This document shows positions 44,248 to 52,853 of a DNA stretch of 64,000 bases, one piece after another. Location: positions 62,001 to 126,000 of the forward strand of contig NZ_JADEYH010000007.1 in the NCBI RefSeq assembly GCF_017114865.1. The letters run 5' to 3'. The number at the start of each line of letters is the position of its first letter. The first letter of the stretch is position 1. Under the pieces are notes generated by a model. It saw only the letters and a program-made list of their open reading frames with translations. It did not search any database and was not told the DNA's origin. The stretch is from Streptomyces verrucosisporus. Lineage in GTDB: Bacteria > Actinomycetota > Actinomycetes > Streptomycetales > Streptomycetaceae. Position numbers and translations under genes: made by a program.

Positions 44248-46331
44248 CCGCGTCCGGCGCCGACAACGCCGATCAGGCTCACCAGACCGCACCCGGCGCC
44301 CCGGACAAGGCCGCGGAGCTCATGGCCGCCGTACGGGCCGTGGAGAGCGGCGAGCGCTCGGCCGCCGAGTTCTTCGCCGAGCCGAAGCCCGCGTCCCGGC
44401 CCCGGCGCGCCGCCCCGGCCGCCCGGCCCGGCGTCCCCGGCGGTCCGCAGGCCGCACCGGGCGGCGGCCCGGTGACGGTGCCCGAGGGCGTCACCGCACT
44501 GCTGGCCGAGGGCGGCGCGCCCGCGGCGCTGGGCACGGCCGTGGTGGAGACCTTCGGCGAGGGCGCCGAGGAGGTGCTGCGCGCCGACCCGTGGGAGCTG
44601 CTGGCCGTTCCGGGCGTGGCGCCGGAGCAGGCGGACGGCTTCGCGCGGGCGCTGCTGGGGCCCCGGGGCGGCCCCGGCGACGAGCGGCGCTGCCGGGCCC
44701 TGGCGGTGTGGCTGCTGGAGCGGGCTGCGCTGTCCGGGCACACGGTGCTCGGCGCCCGGACACTGGCCGAGGGGCTGGCCCGGTACGGCGTACCGGAGCC
44801 GGAGGCGGCGGTGGGCGAGGCGGTCGACGCGGGCGCGGTGCTGGCCTTCGAGGACGCCGGTGAGGAGGGCGCCGCCGCCGGGGAGGCCGATGCCGGGAGC
44901 GCCGGGGCGGACGGGGATGAAGAGGAGGGCGGGCGGCCCGTACGGCTGCTCGTCGGCCTGGAGCGCCACGCGCTGGCCGAGGAGAGCCTGGCCGAGGGCC
45001 TGGCCCGGCTGAGCAGCACCTTCATCCCGCCCGGTGAGGAGGAGGCGGCCCGCTGGGAGGAGGCCGCGGGCAGGGCGCCCGGCCCGTCCGCGGCCGAACT
45101 GGTGCGCGCCGCCGCCCGCCACGGCCTGGTGGCGCACACCGGCGGCGAGGCCGCCCGCGCCGAGCCGGCGGCGCTGGTGGCCGTGGCCCGGGCACTGGGG
45201 CTGCGGGCGTACGCCGCCGCGCACAGCGAGGACGGCAGGCGGCGGCTGGCGGCGCTGCTGGACACCGAGGGCGGCGGCGGGAGCGGCCGGGACGGCGATC
45301 CGGGGGACGGTCAGGGCGGGGACGGCCCGGACGGCAGCATGGGTCCGGCGGCCGTCACCGTCGACGGGCTGCTGGCCGGCCGGGAGGGCCCGGGGCGTGA
45401 CGAGGAGGGCGCGTACGCGCTGGACCTGCTCGCCGTGCTGGACGCCCCCCAGCTCGACGCCGAACGCGCGGCGATGCTGGTCGAGGCGGTGCCGGACGGT
45501 GCGCGGCTGGTCCTCAGCGGCGATCCGCACCTGCTCGGCTCCGCGGGCGCCGGCCAGGTGCCGGCCGATCTGCTGGCGGCGCGCGTCTGCCCGCAGGTGG
45601 TCTCCCGCACCCCGGACCCCGGGCCGGTCGGCGAGCTGGTCTCGGGCATCGGGATCGGCGAGCTGAACCAGGTGGAGGCGCCCGGCCGGGAGGTGGTGAT
45701 CGTCCCGGTGCGCGACGCCGGGGAGGCGGTGCACCGAACTGTGCAGCTCGTCGCCGACTCGGTGCCACGGGCGCTGGGGGTGCCCGCCGGGCTGACGCAG
45801 GTGATCACGCCCGGCCACGGCGGCGCCGCGGGCACCCGGGTCCTCAACGCCGCGCTCAAGGAGCGGCTCAACCCCGGTCCCGGCCGGTTCGGCGGCTTCG
45901 ACCCGGGCGACCGGGTGGCCCACTCCCCCGCCCCCGGGCACACCGTGCTGGGCACGGTGGTGTCGGGCGACGAGGAGGGGCTGCGTCTGGACTGCTGCGG
46001 CCGCGCCGTCACCGTCCCGCGCGAGCGGGTGGCGCGGACGGTGCGGCACGGCTGGGCCATTACCGCTCACCAGGCCGTCGGGACGCGCTGGCCTGCGGCC
46101 GTGGTGGTGCTTCCGGGGGATGCGGTCCCGGCCCTCGACCGCGCCTGGGTGTACACGGCCTTCGGCCGCGGCGAGCGGCATCTGTCCGTGGTGCACGGTG
46201 TGGATCAGGCGCTGCCGCGGGCGGTGGAACGGATTCCCGCACCGGAGCGCACGACACGCCTGCGCACGCTGCTGCGCGCGCAGGCGGCTCAAGCAGCACA
46301 GGCGGCCCCGCCGCCGGAGGCCGTGGACTGA
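44244..46331 (+). CDS. RecD2-like helicase relative with eroded ATPase motifs
   Basis: The 695-residue protein has the RecD2 plan: helix-hairpin-helix region (VPEGVTALLAEG to LLAVPGVAPEQADGFARALL, about residues 75-135), an ATPase-like core and a final region with GWAITAHQAVGTRWPAAVVVLPGD, which matches RecD2 motif VI. The place of Walker A reads HTGGEAARAEPAALVAVARAL, with no GKT, and Walker B reads LAVLDAPQL instead of DE. A helicase motor is therefore unlikely. TTG start at 44244 overlaps the AKR stop by 4 nt, with GGAG six nt upstream. Confidence 0.8.
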   Translation: MTASGADNADQAHQTAPGAPDKAAELMAAVRAVESGERSAAEFFAEPKPASRPRRAAPAARPGVPGGPQAAPGGGPVTVPEGVTALLAEGGAPAALGTAVVETFGEGAEEVLRADPWELLAVPGVAPEQADGFARALLGPRGGPGDERRCRALAVWLLERAALSGHTVLGARTLAEGLARYGVPEPEAAVGEAVDAGAVLAFEDAGEEGAAAGEADAGSAGADGDEEEGGRPVRLLVGLERHALAEESLAEGLARLSSTFIPPGEEEAARWEEAAGRAPGPSAAELVRAAARHGLVAHTGGEAARAEPAALVAVARALGLRAYAAAHSEDGRRRLAALLDTEGGGGSGRDGDPGDGQGGDGPDGSMGPAAVTVDGLLAGREGPGRDEEGAYALDLLAVLDAPQLDAERAAMLVEAVPDGARLVLSGDPHLLGSAGAGQVPADLLAARVCPQVVSRTPDPGPVGELVSGIGIGELNQVEAPGREVVIVPVRDAGEAVHRTVQLVADSVPRALGVPAGLTQVITPGHGGAAGTRVLNAALKERLNPGPGRFGGFDPGDRVAHSPAPGHTVLGTVVSGDEEGLRLDCCGRAVTVPRERVARTVRHGWAITAHQAVGTRWPAAVVVLPGDAVPALDRAWVYTAFGRGERHLSVVHGVDQALPRAVERIPAPERTTRLRTLLRAQAAQAAQAAPPPEAVD

Positions 46332-46352
46332 CCCGCCGGCGGCGCGCTCCTT

Positions 46353-46382
46353 CCGCCGGGGCGCGGACCGGCGCCCCGGCGG
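46353..46382. terminator. Hairpin between convergent genes
   Basis: A 12-bp stem (46353-46364 with 46371-46382) around a short loop between the RecD2-like gene and the convergent hypothetical gene. Confidence 0.6.
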
Positions 46383-46398
46383 CGGGAGCGGGCCGGGG

Positions 46399-47106
46399 TC
46401 AGTGCGCGGCCCGGACCACAGGCCCGGCGTCCCCGTCCTCGCCGTAGAGGTCCTCCTCCTCGTCGAAGACGGTGCTGACGTCGAAGCGGCACACGACCTG
46501 CTCGGGGTCGGCCCCGTCGAAGGGCGAGCCCAGCCACTCCCCCGGCTCGGCGGGCTCGTCGCCCGCGATCACCCAGAGCGTGGAGTCGCCCTCCTCCAGG
46601 CCGAACTCCTCGTGCCGCGTGGCGATCTCGTCGGGTTCGTACTCGCCGAACAGCACACTGAGGGCGGCGTGTACCCCGCTCCCGGCGAAGGGGCCCTCCA
46701 GCGCCTCCTCGTCCGCGTCGGCCGAGTCCGGGTCGAGCGCGGTGACGCGCTGCGCCTGGGCCATCAGCCGCCGCGGCTCCACCACCGTGTAGTCGCGGCG
46801 GATGAGGACGCCGATGGTGCTGGGCTCCTCCGGCCCCGCGTAGGCGGGCATGGTGTCGCCGCCCGGGATCTCGAAGGGTGTGACCTCGTCGTAGACGTCG
46901 TACAACAGCTCGTCGTACGCCTCGCCCGCCGCGGCGAGTTCGTCGAAGGCGGCGTGGACGGCGGCCTCGGCCCGAGCGGCCCCGGCGCCCGAGCCCCCCT
47001 CGGCGGACCGTCGTTCGACGGCTTCGAGGTGACGGTCCAGCGCGGTCTTCAACGCTTCGGCGGCGGCTCGTACCTCGGCAGCACCGGGCTGCGCAGCATC
47101 AGACAT
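46399..47106 (-). CDS. Conserved acidic hypothetical protein
   Basis: The 235-residue product starts MSDAAQPGAAEVRAAAEALKTALDRHLEAVERR, an alpha-helical N-terminal third, followed by beta-rich acidic sequence with repeated Asp/Glu (FDEEEDLYGEDGDAG near the end). I recognise no catalytic motif. It looks like a genuine Streptomyces-conserved cytosolic protein. Function unknown. Confidence 0.75.
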   Translation of the reverse strand: MSDAAQPGAAEVRAAAEALKTALDRHLEAVERRSAEGGSGAGAARAEAAVHAAFDELAAAGEAYDELLYDVYDEVTPFEIPGGDTMPAYAGPEEPSTIGVLIRRDYTVVEPRRLMAQAQRVTALDPDSADADEEALEGPFAGSGVHAALSVLFGEYEPDEIATRHEEFGLEEGDSTLWVIAGDEPAEPGEWLGSPFDGADPEQVVCRFDVSTVFDEEEDLYGEDGDAGPVVRAAH

Positions 47107-47153
47107 AGTGCAGACGCTATCCGTACCGGGGCCCCGCACGCACAATGGTTGTG

Positions 47154-47342
47154 ATGCCGGAATACGAATTTCGTGATGTGTACGTCCCGCGTGGGGTCTC
47201 CCGCAAGGCCGCCACACGTCTGCTGACCGAACACGCCGAGTACGGACACTGGGAACTGGACCGCCTCAGGCTCAACTCCGACGGCAGCCGCCAGGTGCGG
47301 CTGCGGCGGCGGATCATCCGCCAGTTGCGCGCCACCTGGTGA
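47154..47342 (+). CDS. DUF5703-family small protein
   Basis: A 62-residue basic protein starting MPEYEFRDVYVPRGVSRKAA with a patterned Arg-rich C-terminus (RLRLNSDGSRQVRLRRRIIRQ). It matches a short conserved actinobacterial family of unknown function. An in-frame ATG three codons upstream exists; the shorter start fits the conserved N-terminus. Confidence 0.8.
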   Translation: MPEYEFRDVYVPRGVSRKAATRLLTEHAEYGHWELDRLRLNSDGSRQVRLRRRIIRQLRATW

Positions 47343-47355
47343 CGCGCGAAGCGGA

Positions 47356-47397
47356 AGGAGCGGACCCCGACCCCCGTAAGGGGCGGAGCCCGCTCCT
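47356..47397. terminator. Terminator between DUF5703 gene and chpC-type gene
   Basis: AGGAGCGG (47356-47363) pairs with CCGCTCCT (47390-47397) with an inner CCCC/GGGG stem. It lies between convergent genes. Confidence 0.55.
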
Positions 47398-47430
47398 CGC
47401 CGTGCTTCCGGCCGTGATTCCCGGCGCCGG

Positions 47431-48294
47431 TCAGCCCCGCATGGCGCGGGCGCGCCGGTAGAGCAGGGCGCCGCCGAGCAGCACCCCGGCGCCGACCGGG
47501 ACGACCGTGCCCAGCCCGCTGCTGCCGGTCTGGGCCAGCTCGCCGCCCATGACCTGGGGAGCGGGCTTCTCGGGGGCCTCGGCACGGGGCTCGTCCCTCT
47601 TCTCCGGCTGCTTGGGCTCCTCCGGCTTCGGCTTCTCCGGGTGCTCGGGCCCGGGCTTCTCCGGCTTCGGCTTCTCCGGGTGCTCGGGCCCGGGCTTCTC
47701 CGGGGACGGCTTGTGGTCGCTCACGTTGGCGCACTCGTTGCCGGCGGCCGGGTTGAGCGCGCCCACCACGTTCACGGAGTTGCCGCAGACGTTCACCGGG
47801 ACGTGCACGGGGGCCTGGACGGTGTTGCCGGACAGCACGCCCGGCGAGCCCGCGGCCACACCCTCGGCCCTGGCGCCGCCGTCGCCGGCGTGCTTCCCGT
47901 GCTGCTTCTTGTTCTCGCCGTGGCTCTTGCCCTGCTCGCCGCCCTGCTCCCAGTGCTGCCCGCCCCGGTCCTCCTGGTGGCCGCCCTCGTGCCCGCCCCG
48001 GTGCCCGCCGCCGTCGCGGTCGCCCTGGTGGTGGCCGCCGCGGTGGTCGTCCACGTTGGCGCACTTGTTGCCGAAGGCCGGGTTGAGGCCGCCGCCGACG
48101 GTCGCGGTGTTGCCGCAGGCGTTCACCGGCGCGTGCACGGGGGCCTGGACGGTGTTGCCGGACAGCACGCCCGGCGAGCCCGCGGCCACACCCCGGGCCT
48201 CGGCGTCCGCGTGGGCGGCGTGGCCGCCCGACATGGCCAGCACGCCGCCGGCCGCGGCGATGGTGATCAGGCCCTTCCTTGTGACCTGTCGCAT
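47431..48294 (-). CDS. chpC: Long, sortase-anchored chaplin
   Basis: Chaplins are the amyloid-forming surface proteins that let aerial hyphae escape into air. The 287-residue preprotein has a signal peptide, two chaplin domains (GSPGVLSGNTVQAPVHAPVNACGNTATVGG and the similar GSPGVLSGNTVQAPVHVPVNVCGNSVNVVG, each with a Cys pair), a His/Gly-rich spacer, a Pro/Glu/Lys-rich stalk with two 13-residue GPEHPEKPKPEKP repeats, and the C-terminal sortase signal LAQTG-hydrophobic helix-RRARAMRG. This is the long cell-wall-anchored form. The symbol follows the chpC-chpH order seen in Streptomyces. Confidence 0.95.
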   Translation of the reverse strand: MRQVTRKGLITIAAAGGVLAMSGGHAAHADAEARGVAAGSPGVLSGNTVQAPVHAPVNACGNTATVGGGLNPAFGNKCANVDDHRGGHHQGDRDGGGHRGGHEGGHQEDRGGQHWEQGGEQGKSHGENKKQHGKHAGDGGARAEGVAAGSPGVLSGNTVQAPVHVPVNVCGNSVNVVGALNPAAGNECANVSDHKPSPEKPGPEHPEKPKPEKPGPEHPEKPKPEEPKQPEKRDEPRAEAPEKPAPQVMGGELAQTGSSGLGTVVPVGAGVLLGGALLYRRARAMRG

Positions 48295-48388
48295 GTGTAC
48301 TTCCCCTTGCCCTGTGATGTGCGGGTGGCTTGCGGTCTACGGGTTGTGCGCGGACAGGAGGCACTTCTCGACTCCCCGCCCGCCGAAA

Positions 48389-48429
48389 CGGCGGCCCCGG
48401 AGCGCATGGCGCGCGCTCCGGGGCCGCCG
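48389..48429 (-). terminator. chpH terminator
   Basis: A perfect 17-bp stem (48389-48405 with 48413-48429), 7-nt loop, 32 nt after the chpH stop and before the chpC-type leader. Confidence 0.7.
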
Positions 48430-48461
48430 CGCACAGGCCCTTCTCGGGCCCGGACGCGACG

Positions 48462-48695
48462 TCAGTCGTTGACGCAGAAGTTGCCGAAGGCGGGGTTCAG
48501 CAGCCCGATCACGCTGACCGTGTTGCCGCAGACGTTCACCGGGACGTGGATCGGCGCCTGGATGACGTTGCCGGAGATGACACCGGGGGAACCGATGGCA
48601 GCGCCCTGGGCACCGGAGTCGGCGGCGGCCACACCCGCGCCCGCGAGCACGAGACCACCGGTGGCAGCCGCGACGGCGACGACCTTCTTGATCAT
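48462..48695 (-). CDS. chpH: Short chaplin
   Basis: A 77-residue secreted chaplin with a signal peptide (MIKKVVAVAAATGGLVLAGAGVAAA, cleaved near ADSGA) and one chaplin domain GSPGVISGNVIQAPIHVPVNVCGNTVSVIGLLNPAFGN with a Cys pair. The ATG has AAGGAGG four nt upstream. It lies directly upstream of the long chaplin, the order known for chpC-chpH. Confidence 0.93.
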   Translation of the reverse strand: MIKKVVAVAAATGGLVLAGAGVAAADSGAQGAAIGSPGVISGNVIQAPIHVPVNVCGNTVSVIGLLNPAFGNFCVND

Positions 48696-48858
48696 TCTTC
48701 CTCCTTGTTGGCAATGCGATCCCAGCCGCGGACCGCACTCCCTGTAACGACACCGGAGGAAGCGGGCTACGGCCCGATGACGCATTCACCCGTTCCGGTC
48801 ACACGCGCACACATGGACGATTGCCGGTAAGGCCGGTCCGTACGGCGCCGGGCGCCGG

Positions 48859-50196
48859 TCAGCACTGGTCCAGGAAGCGGTCCAGCACCCGCACGCCGAA
48901 CTTCAGCCCCTCCACCGGCACCCGCTCGTCCACTCCGTGGAACATCCCGGCGAAGTCCAGCTCCGGCGGGAGCTTCAGCGGGGCGAAGCCGAAGCAGCGG
49001 ATGCCCAGGTCGTCGAAGGACTTGGCGTCGGTGCCGCCGGAGAGCATGTACGGCACGGCCCGCGCGATCGGGTCCTCGGCCTTCAGCGCGGACTGCATGG
49101 CGTCCACCAGGCCGCCGTCGAAGCCGGTCTCCACCGCCTTGTCGGCGTGCACGTCCTCGCGCCTGACGCGCGGGCCCAGGATCCGGTCGAGGTCGGCCAG
49201 GAACTCCTCCTCGTGACCGGGCAGGAAGCGCCCGTCGACATGGGCAGTGGCCTGGCCGGGGATGACGTTGACCTTGTAGCCGGCGCCCAGCATCGTCGGG
49301 GCCGCGGTGTTGCGCAGCGTCGCCCCGATCAGCTTGGCGATGCCGCCGAGCCTGGCCAGGGTCTCGTCCATGTTCTCCGGGTCCAGTTCCACGCCGAGGG
49401 CGTCGGAGAGCTCGTCGAGGAAGGAGCGCACCGTCTTGGTCACCCGGACCGGGAACTTGTGCCGGCCCAGCCGCCCGACCGCCTCGCACAGCTCGGTGAT
49501 CGCGTTGTCGTCGTTGGTCATCGAGCCGTGTCCGGCGGTGCCGTCCACGGTGAGCCGCATCCAGTGCATGCCCTTCTCGGCGGTCTCCACCAGATACAGC
49601 CGCAGCTTCTCGTTGACGGTGAAGGAGAAGCCGCCGACCTCGCCGATCGCCTCGGTCACGCCCTCGAAGAGCTCCGGATGCCGCTTGACCAGGTGCTTCG
49701 CCCCCCAGGTGCCGCCCGCCTCCTCGTCGGCGAGGAAGGCCAGCACGATGTCGCGCGGAGGCCTGCGGCCGCTGCGCAGCCGGTCGCGCACGACCGCCAG
49801 CGTCATCGCGTCCATGTCCTTCATGTCGACCGCTCCGCGGCCCCACACGCAGCCGTCGGCGATCTCGCCGGAGAACGGATGATGGGTCCAGTCCTCGGCG
49901 TTGGCCGGGACGACGTCGGTGTGCCCGTGGATGAGGAGCGCGGGCCGGGAGGGGTCCTCGCCCTCGATCCGGGCGACGGTCGACGCCCGGCCCGGGTGCG
50001 ACTCGAAGATCTCCGGCTCCAGTCCCACCTCCGCGAGCTTCTCCGCCACGTACTCGGCCGCGGCCCGTTCGCCCGGTCCCGAGTGGTCGCCGTAGTTGCT
50101 GGTGTCGATCCGGATCAGGTCGCGGCACAGGTCGACGACCTCGTCCTCGCCCCTGACCGCGTCGGCCGCGGTGGTGGTCGCGTTCGGCTCGCTCAC
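48859..50196 (-). CDS. M20-family metallopeptidase
   Basis: A 445-residue dizinc peptidase: metal ligands in LIHGHTDVVP, GRGAVDMKDMD and FLADEEAGG, with the dimerisation domain between. Likely an aminoacylase or dipeptidase of the ArgE/DapE group; substrate cannot be read. GTG start with GAGGAGG upstream. It lies immediately upstream of the tRNA-Leu gene on the opposite strand. Confidence 0.94.
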   Translation of the reverse strand: MSEPNATTTAADAVRGEDEVVDLCRDLIRIDTSNYGDHSGPGERAAAEYVAEKLAEVGLEPEIFESHPGRASTVARIEGEDPSRPALLIHGHTDVVPANAEDWTHHPFSGEIADGCVWGRGAVDMKDMDAMTLAVVRDRLRSGRRPPRDIVLAFLADEEAGGTWGAKHLVKRHPELFEGVTEAIGEVGGFSFTVNEKLRLYLVETAEKGMHWMRLTVDGTAGHGSMTNDDNAITELCEAVGRLGRHKFPVRVTKTVRSFLDELSDALGVELDPENMDETLARLGGIAKLIGATLRNTAAPTMLGAGYKVNVIPGQATAHVDGRFLPGHEEEFLADLDRILGPRVRREDVHADKAVETGFDGGLVDAMQSALKAEDPIARAVPYMLSGGTDAKSFDDLGIRCFGFAPLKLPPELDFAGMFHGVDERVPVEGLKFGVRVLDRFLDQC

Positions 50197-50292
50197 ACTG
50201 CCTCCTCGTGTTGCGGGGGTCCGCGCCCATCCTCCCGTCTCGGAGGTCCGGAGCACAGGAGCCGGGGTGATCGCCCGGCTCCGCTCCAGTGC

Positions 50293-50298
50293 TATGGT
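50293..50298 (+). promoter_or_regulatory. Possible -10 box of tRNA-Leu
   Basis: TATGGT 39 nt before the mature tRNA start is the best -10-like sequence upstream; no convincing -35 is seen 17 nt further up. Confidence 0.3.
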
Positions 50299-50336
50299 TT
50301 ACACGTCGCCACGACCACGGTCGGCGGCACACACCT

Positions 50337-50421
50337 GTCCGGGTGGCGGAATGGCAGACGCGCTAGCTTGAGGTGCTAGTGCCCTTTATCGGGCGTGGGG
50401 GTTCAAGTCCCCCTCCGGACA
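50337..50421 (+). tRNA. tRNA-Leu (GAG anticodon)
   Basis: The 85-nt sequence folds as a class II tRNA. Acceptor GTCCGGG pairs with TCCGGAC, the anticodon stem is CTAGC/GCTAG with the loop TTGAGGT giving GAG, a long variable arm TGCCCTTTATCGGGCG follows, and the T arm is GGGGGTTCAAGTCCCCC. The CCA end is not encoded. It reads CUC and CUU codons. Confidence 0.95.
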
Positions 50422-50428
50422 CAGAAGA

Positions 50429-50464
50429 GGCGAAGGCCCCGCGGACGTCCGCGGGGCCTTCGCC
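50429..50464 (+). terminator. tRNA-Leu terminator
   Basis: A 36-nt perfect palindrome (GGCGAAGGCCCCGCGGAC and its complement) begins 7 nt after the mature tRNA end. Confidence 0.75.
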
Positions 50465-50482
50465 GTTCCCGGTCCACCGGTG

Positions 50483-50534
50483 GGGACGGCCGGGGCGGGA
50501 CGGGCGCGGTCGCCCGTCCCGCCCCGGCCGTCCC
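50483..50534 (-). terminator. FAD-dehydrogenase terminator
   Basis: A perfect 24-bp stem (50483-50506 with 50511-50534) with a CGGT loop, 7 nt beyond the flavoprotein stop. Confidence 0.8.
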
Positions 50535-50541
50535 TCTCGCC

Positions 50542-52197
50542 TCAGCCCACCGCCTTCGCCGCCGCGCGGCCGGCGGTGCGGCCGGAGAACAGGCAGCCGC
50601 CCAGGAAGGTGCCCTCCAGGGAGCGGTAGCCGTGCATGCCCCCGCCGCCGAAGCCGGCGGCCTCGCCCACCGCGTAGAGGCCGGGCAGCGCCTCGCCTCC
50701 GGCCGTGAGGACGCGGGAGGACAGGTCGGTCTCCAGGCCGCCGAGGGTCTTGCGGGTGAGGATGTTCAGACGCACGGCGATCAGCGGGCCCGCCTTCGGG
50801 TCCAGCAGCCGGTGGGGCGGGGCGACGCGGATCAGCTTGTCGCCGAGGTAGGTGCGGGCGCCCCGGACGGCGGTGATCTGGAGGTCCTTGGTGAAGGGGT
50901 TGGCGATCTCGCGGTCGCGGGCGGTGATCTCGCGGCGCAGGGCGGCCTCGTCGATCAGGCCGTCACCGGTGAGCGCGTTCATGCCGCGCACCAGGGCGGA
51001 CAGGTCGCGCTCGACGACGAAGTCGGCGCCCTTGTCCATGAACGCGCGCACCGGGCCGGGCGCCCCGGAGCGGGCCCGGCCGAGGACCTGTCGGACGCTG
51101 CGGCCGGTGAGGTCGGGGTTCTGCTCCGAGCCGGAGAGCGCGAACTCCTTCTCGATGATCTTCTGTGTGAGGACGAACCAGGTGTAGTCGTGCCCCGTGC
51201 CCATGATGTGCTCGAGGGTGCCGAGCGTGTCGAAGCCGGGGAAGAGCGGTACCGGAAGCCGGCGGCCGGCGGCGTCCAGCCACAGGGAGGAGGGGCCGGG
51301 CAGGATTCGGATGCCGTGCCGCGCCCAGATCGGGTCCCAGTTCTCGATGCCCTCGGTGTAGTGCCACATCCGGTCGCGGTTGACGATCCGGCCGCCGGCC
51401 TCCTCGGCGATGCCGAGCATCGCGCCGTCGACGTGGGCGGGCACTCCGGAGAGCATCCGCCTGGGCGGAGTGCCGAGCCGCTCGGGCCAGTTGGCGCGCA
51501 CCAGGTCGTGGTTGCCGCCGATGCCGCCGGAGGCGACGATCACCGCCTGGGCACGCAGTTCGAAGACGCCGGTCACCTCCCGGCCGCTGGCCGTGCCACG
51601 TGCGGCGTCGCTGGGGGCGAGCACCTCGCCGGTGACGGTGTCCACCGCTCCGGCGCTGCGGGCCAGCCCCGTGACGCGGTGCCGGAAGCGCGGGTCCACC
51701 AGACCCCGTTCGGCGCCCTGCCGCACCCGCCGCTCGAAGGGCTCGACCAGGCCGGGCCCGGTGCCCCAGGTGATGTGGAAGCGCGGCACCGAGTTGCCGT
51801 GGCCGCGGGCATCGTAGCCGCCCCGCTCGGCCCAGCCGACGACGGGGAACAGCCGCACGCCCTGGGCGCGCAGCCAGGCGCGCTTCTCCCCGGCGGCGAA
51901 GTCGACGTACGCCTCGGCCCAGCGGCGCGGCCAGGCGTCCTCCTCGCGGTCGAAGCCGGCGGTGCCGAGCCAGTCCTGCCAGGCCAGCTCGCGGCTGTCG
52001 CGCACGCGCATACGGCGCTGCTCGGGCGAGTCGACGAGGAACAGCCCGCCGAAGGACCAGTGCGCCTGGCCGCCGAGCGAGGCCGGGGGCTCCTGGTCGA
52101 GCAGGATCACCTTCCGCCCGGCGTCGGCCAGTTCGGCGGTGGCCGCGAGCCCGGCCAGGCCCGCCCCGATCACGATCACATCGGCGTCGTACGCCAT
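50542..52197 (-). CDS. FAD-dependent dehydrogenase
   Basis: A 551-residue flavoprotein of the succinate dehydrogenase/ketosteroid dehydrogenase (FAD_binding_2) superfamily. The dinucleotide loop is DVIVIGAGLAGLAAT, with the FAD-binding HSW-like AHWSFGGLFLVDSPEQ and the C-terminal YAVGEAAGFGGGGMHGYRSLEGTF. Substrate unknown; steroid or polyketide oxidation is possible. ATG at 52197. Confidence 0.92.
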   Translation of the reverse strand: MAYDADVIVIGAGLAGLAATAELADAGRKVILLDQEPPASLGGQAHWSFGGLFLVDSPEQRRMRVRDSRELAWQDWLGTAGFDREEDAWPRRWAEAYVDFAAGEKRAWLRAQGVRLFPVVGWAERGGYDARGHGNSVPRFHITWGTGPGLVEPFERRVRQGAERGLVDPRFRHRVTGLARSAGAVDTVTGEVLAPSDAARGTASGREVTGVFELRAQAVIVASGGIGGNHDLVRANWPERLGTPPRRMLSGVPAHVDGAMLGIAEEAGGRIVNRDRMWHYTEGIENWDPIWARHGIRILPGPSSLWLDAAGRRLPVPLFPGFDTLGTLEHIMGTGHDYTWFVLTQKIIEKEFALSGSEQNPDLTGRSVRQVLGRARSGAPGPVRAFMDKGADFVVERDLSALVRGMNALTGDGLIDEAALRREITARDREIANPFTKDLQITAVRGARTYLGDKLIRVAPPHRLLDPKAGPLIAVRLNILTRKTLGGLETDLSSRVLTAGGEALPGLYAVGEAAGFGGGGMHGYRSLEGTFLGGCLFSGRTAGRAAAKAVG

Positions 52198-52294
52198 CGG
52201 CCCATCCGTTCCTCGGTCCGTCCCGCTGGTGACCGGAGAGTAACCTGCCGCCCGGCGGATGCGGCACCCCCCGGCCGGCTGCTTTGATGATCGG

Positions 52295-52843
52295 GTGACG
52301 AGCGAGGAGACGGCGGGCAGATCCGCGGACGAGCTGCTGGACATCGTGGACGAGTACGACCGTGTGATCGGCCGGGCCCGGCGCGGCACGGCCACCGCCC
52401 GGCGGATGCGGCACCGGTGCGTGTCGGTGCGGGTGCGGGACGCCGAGGGCCGGATCTTCGTCCACCGCCGCACCCCGGAGAAGCTGGTCTTCCCCTCGAT
52501 GTACGACCTGGTGGTCGGGGGCGTGGTCGGGGCGGGCGAGAGCTACGACGAGGCGGCGCTGCGCGAGGCCGGGGAGGAGCTGGGGGTCAGCGGGCTGCCG
52601 CATCCCGAGCACCGGCTGACGTTTCTGTACGAGTCGCCGGAGCACACCTGGTTCCTGGCCGTCTACGAGGTGCGGTGCGAGCTGCCGGTGCGCCCCCAGG
52701 CCGAGGAGATCGCCTGGTGGGACTTCCTGCCGGAGGACGAGGTGGAGCGGCGGCTGGAGGGGTGGGACGTGGTGCCCGACGGGCTGGAGTGCCACCGGCG
52801 GCTGGGGGAGTGGCACCGGGAGCGTGGCGTGGGCCCGGCGTAG
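52295..52843 (+). CDS. Nudix hydrolase
   Basis: The 182-residue protein has the full Nudix box GGVVGAGESYDEAALREAGEELGV (GX5EX7REUXEEXGU) in an IPP-isomerase/dCTPase-like Nudix fold (VDEYDRVIGRARRGTATARRMRHRCVSVRVRD). Substrate unknown. GTG start, weak RBS. It is 10 nt upstream of the DUF202 pair. Confidence 0.9.
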   Translation: MTSEETAGRSADELLDIVDEYDRVIGRARRGTATARRMRHRCVSVRVRDAEGRIFVHRRTPEKLVFPSMYDLVVGGVVGAGESYDEAALREAGEELGVSGLPHPEHRLTFLYESPEHTWFLAVYEVRCELPVRPQAEEIAWWDFLPEDEVERRLEGWDVVPDGLECHRRLGEWHRERGVGPA

Positions 52844-52853
52844 TGTCGGGAGC

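Noticed and set aside
47622-48193. Repeats in the long chaplin gene as a CRISPR or minisatellite
   Set aside because: Both repeat types encode protein in frame and explain themselves as domain and stalk duplications; no CRISPR spacing.
52248-52415. A 21-nt direct repeat (52248-52268 and 52395-52415) flanking the Nudix start
   Set aside because: Could be a coincidence of Arg/Ala-rich codons; no associated element.
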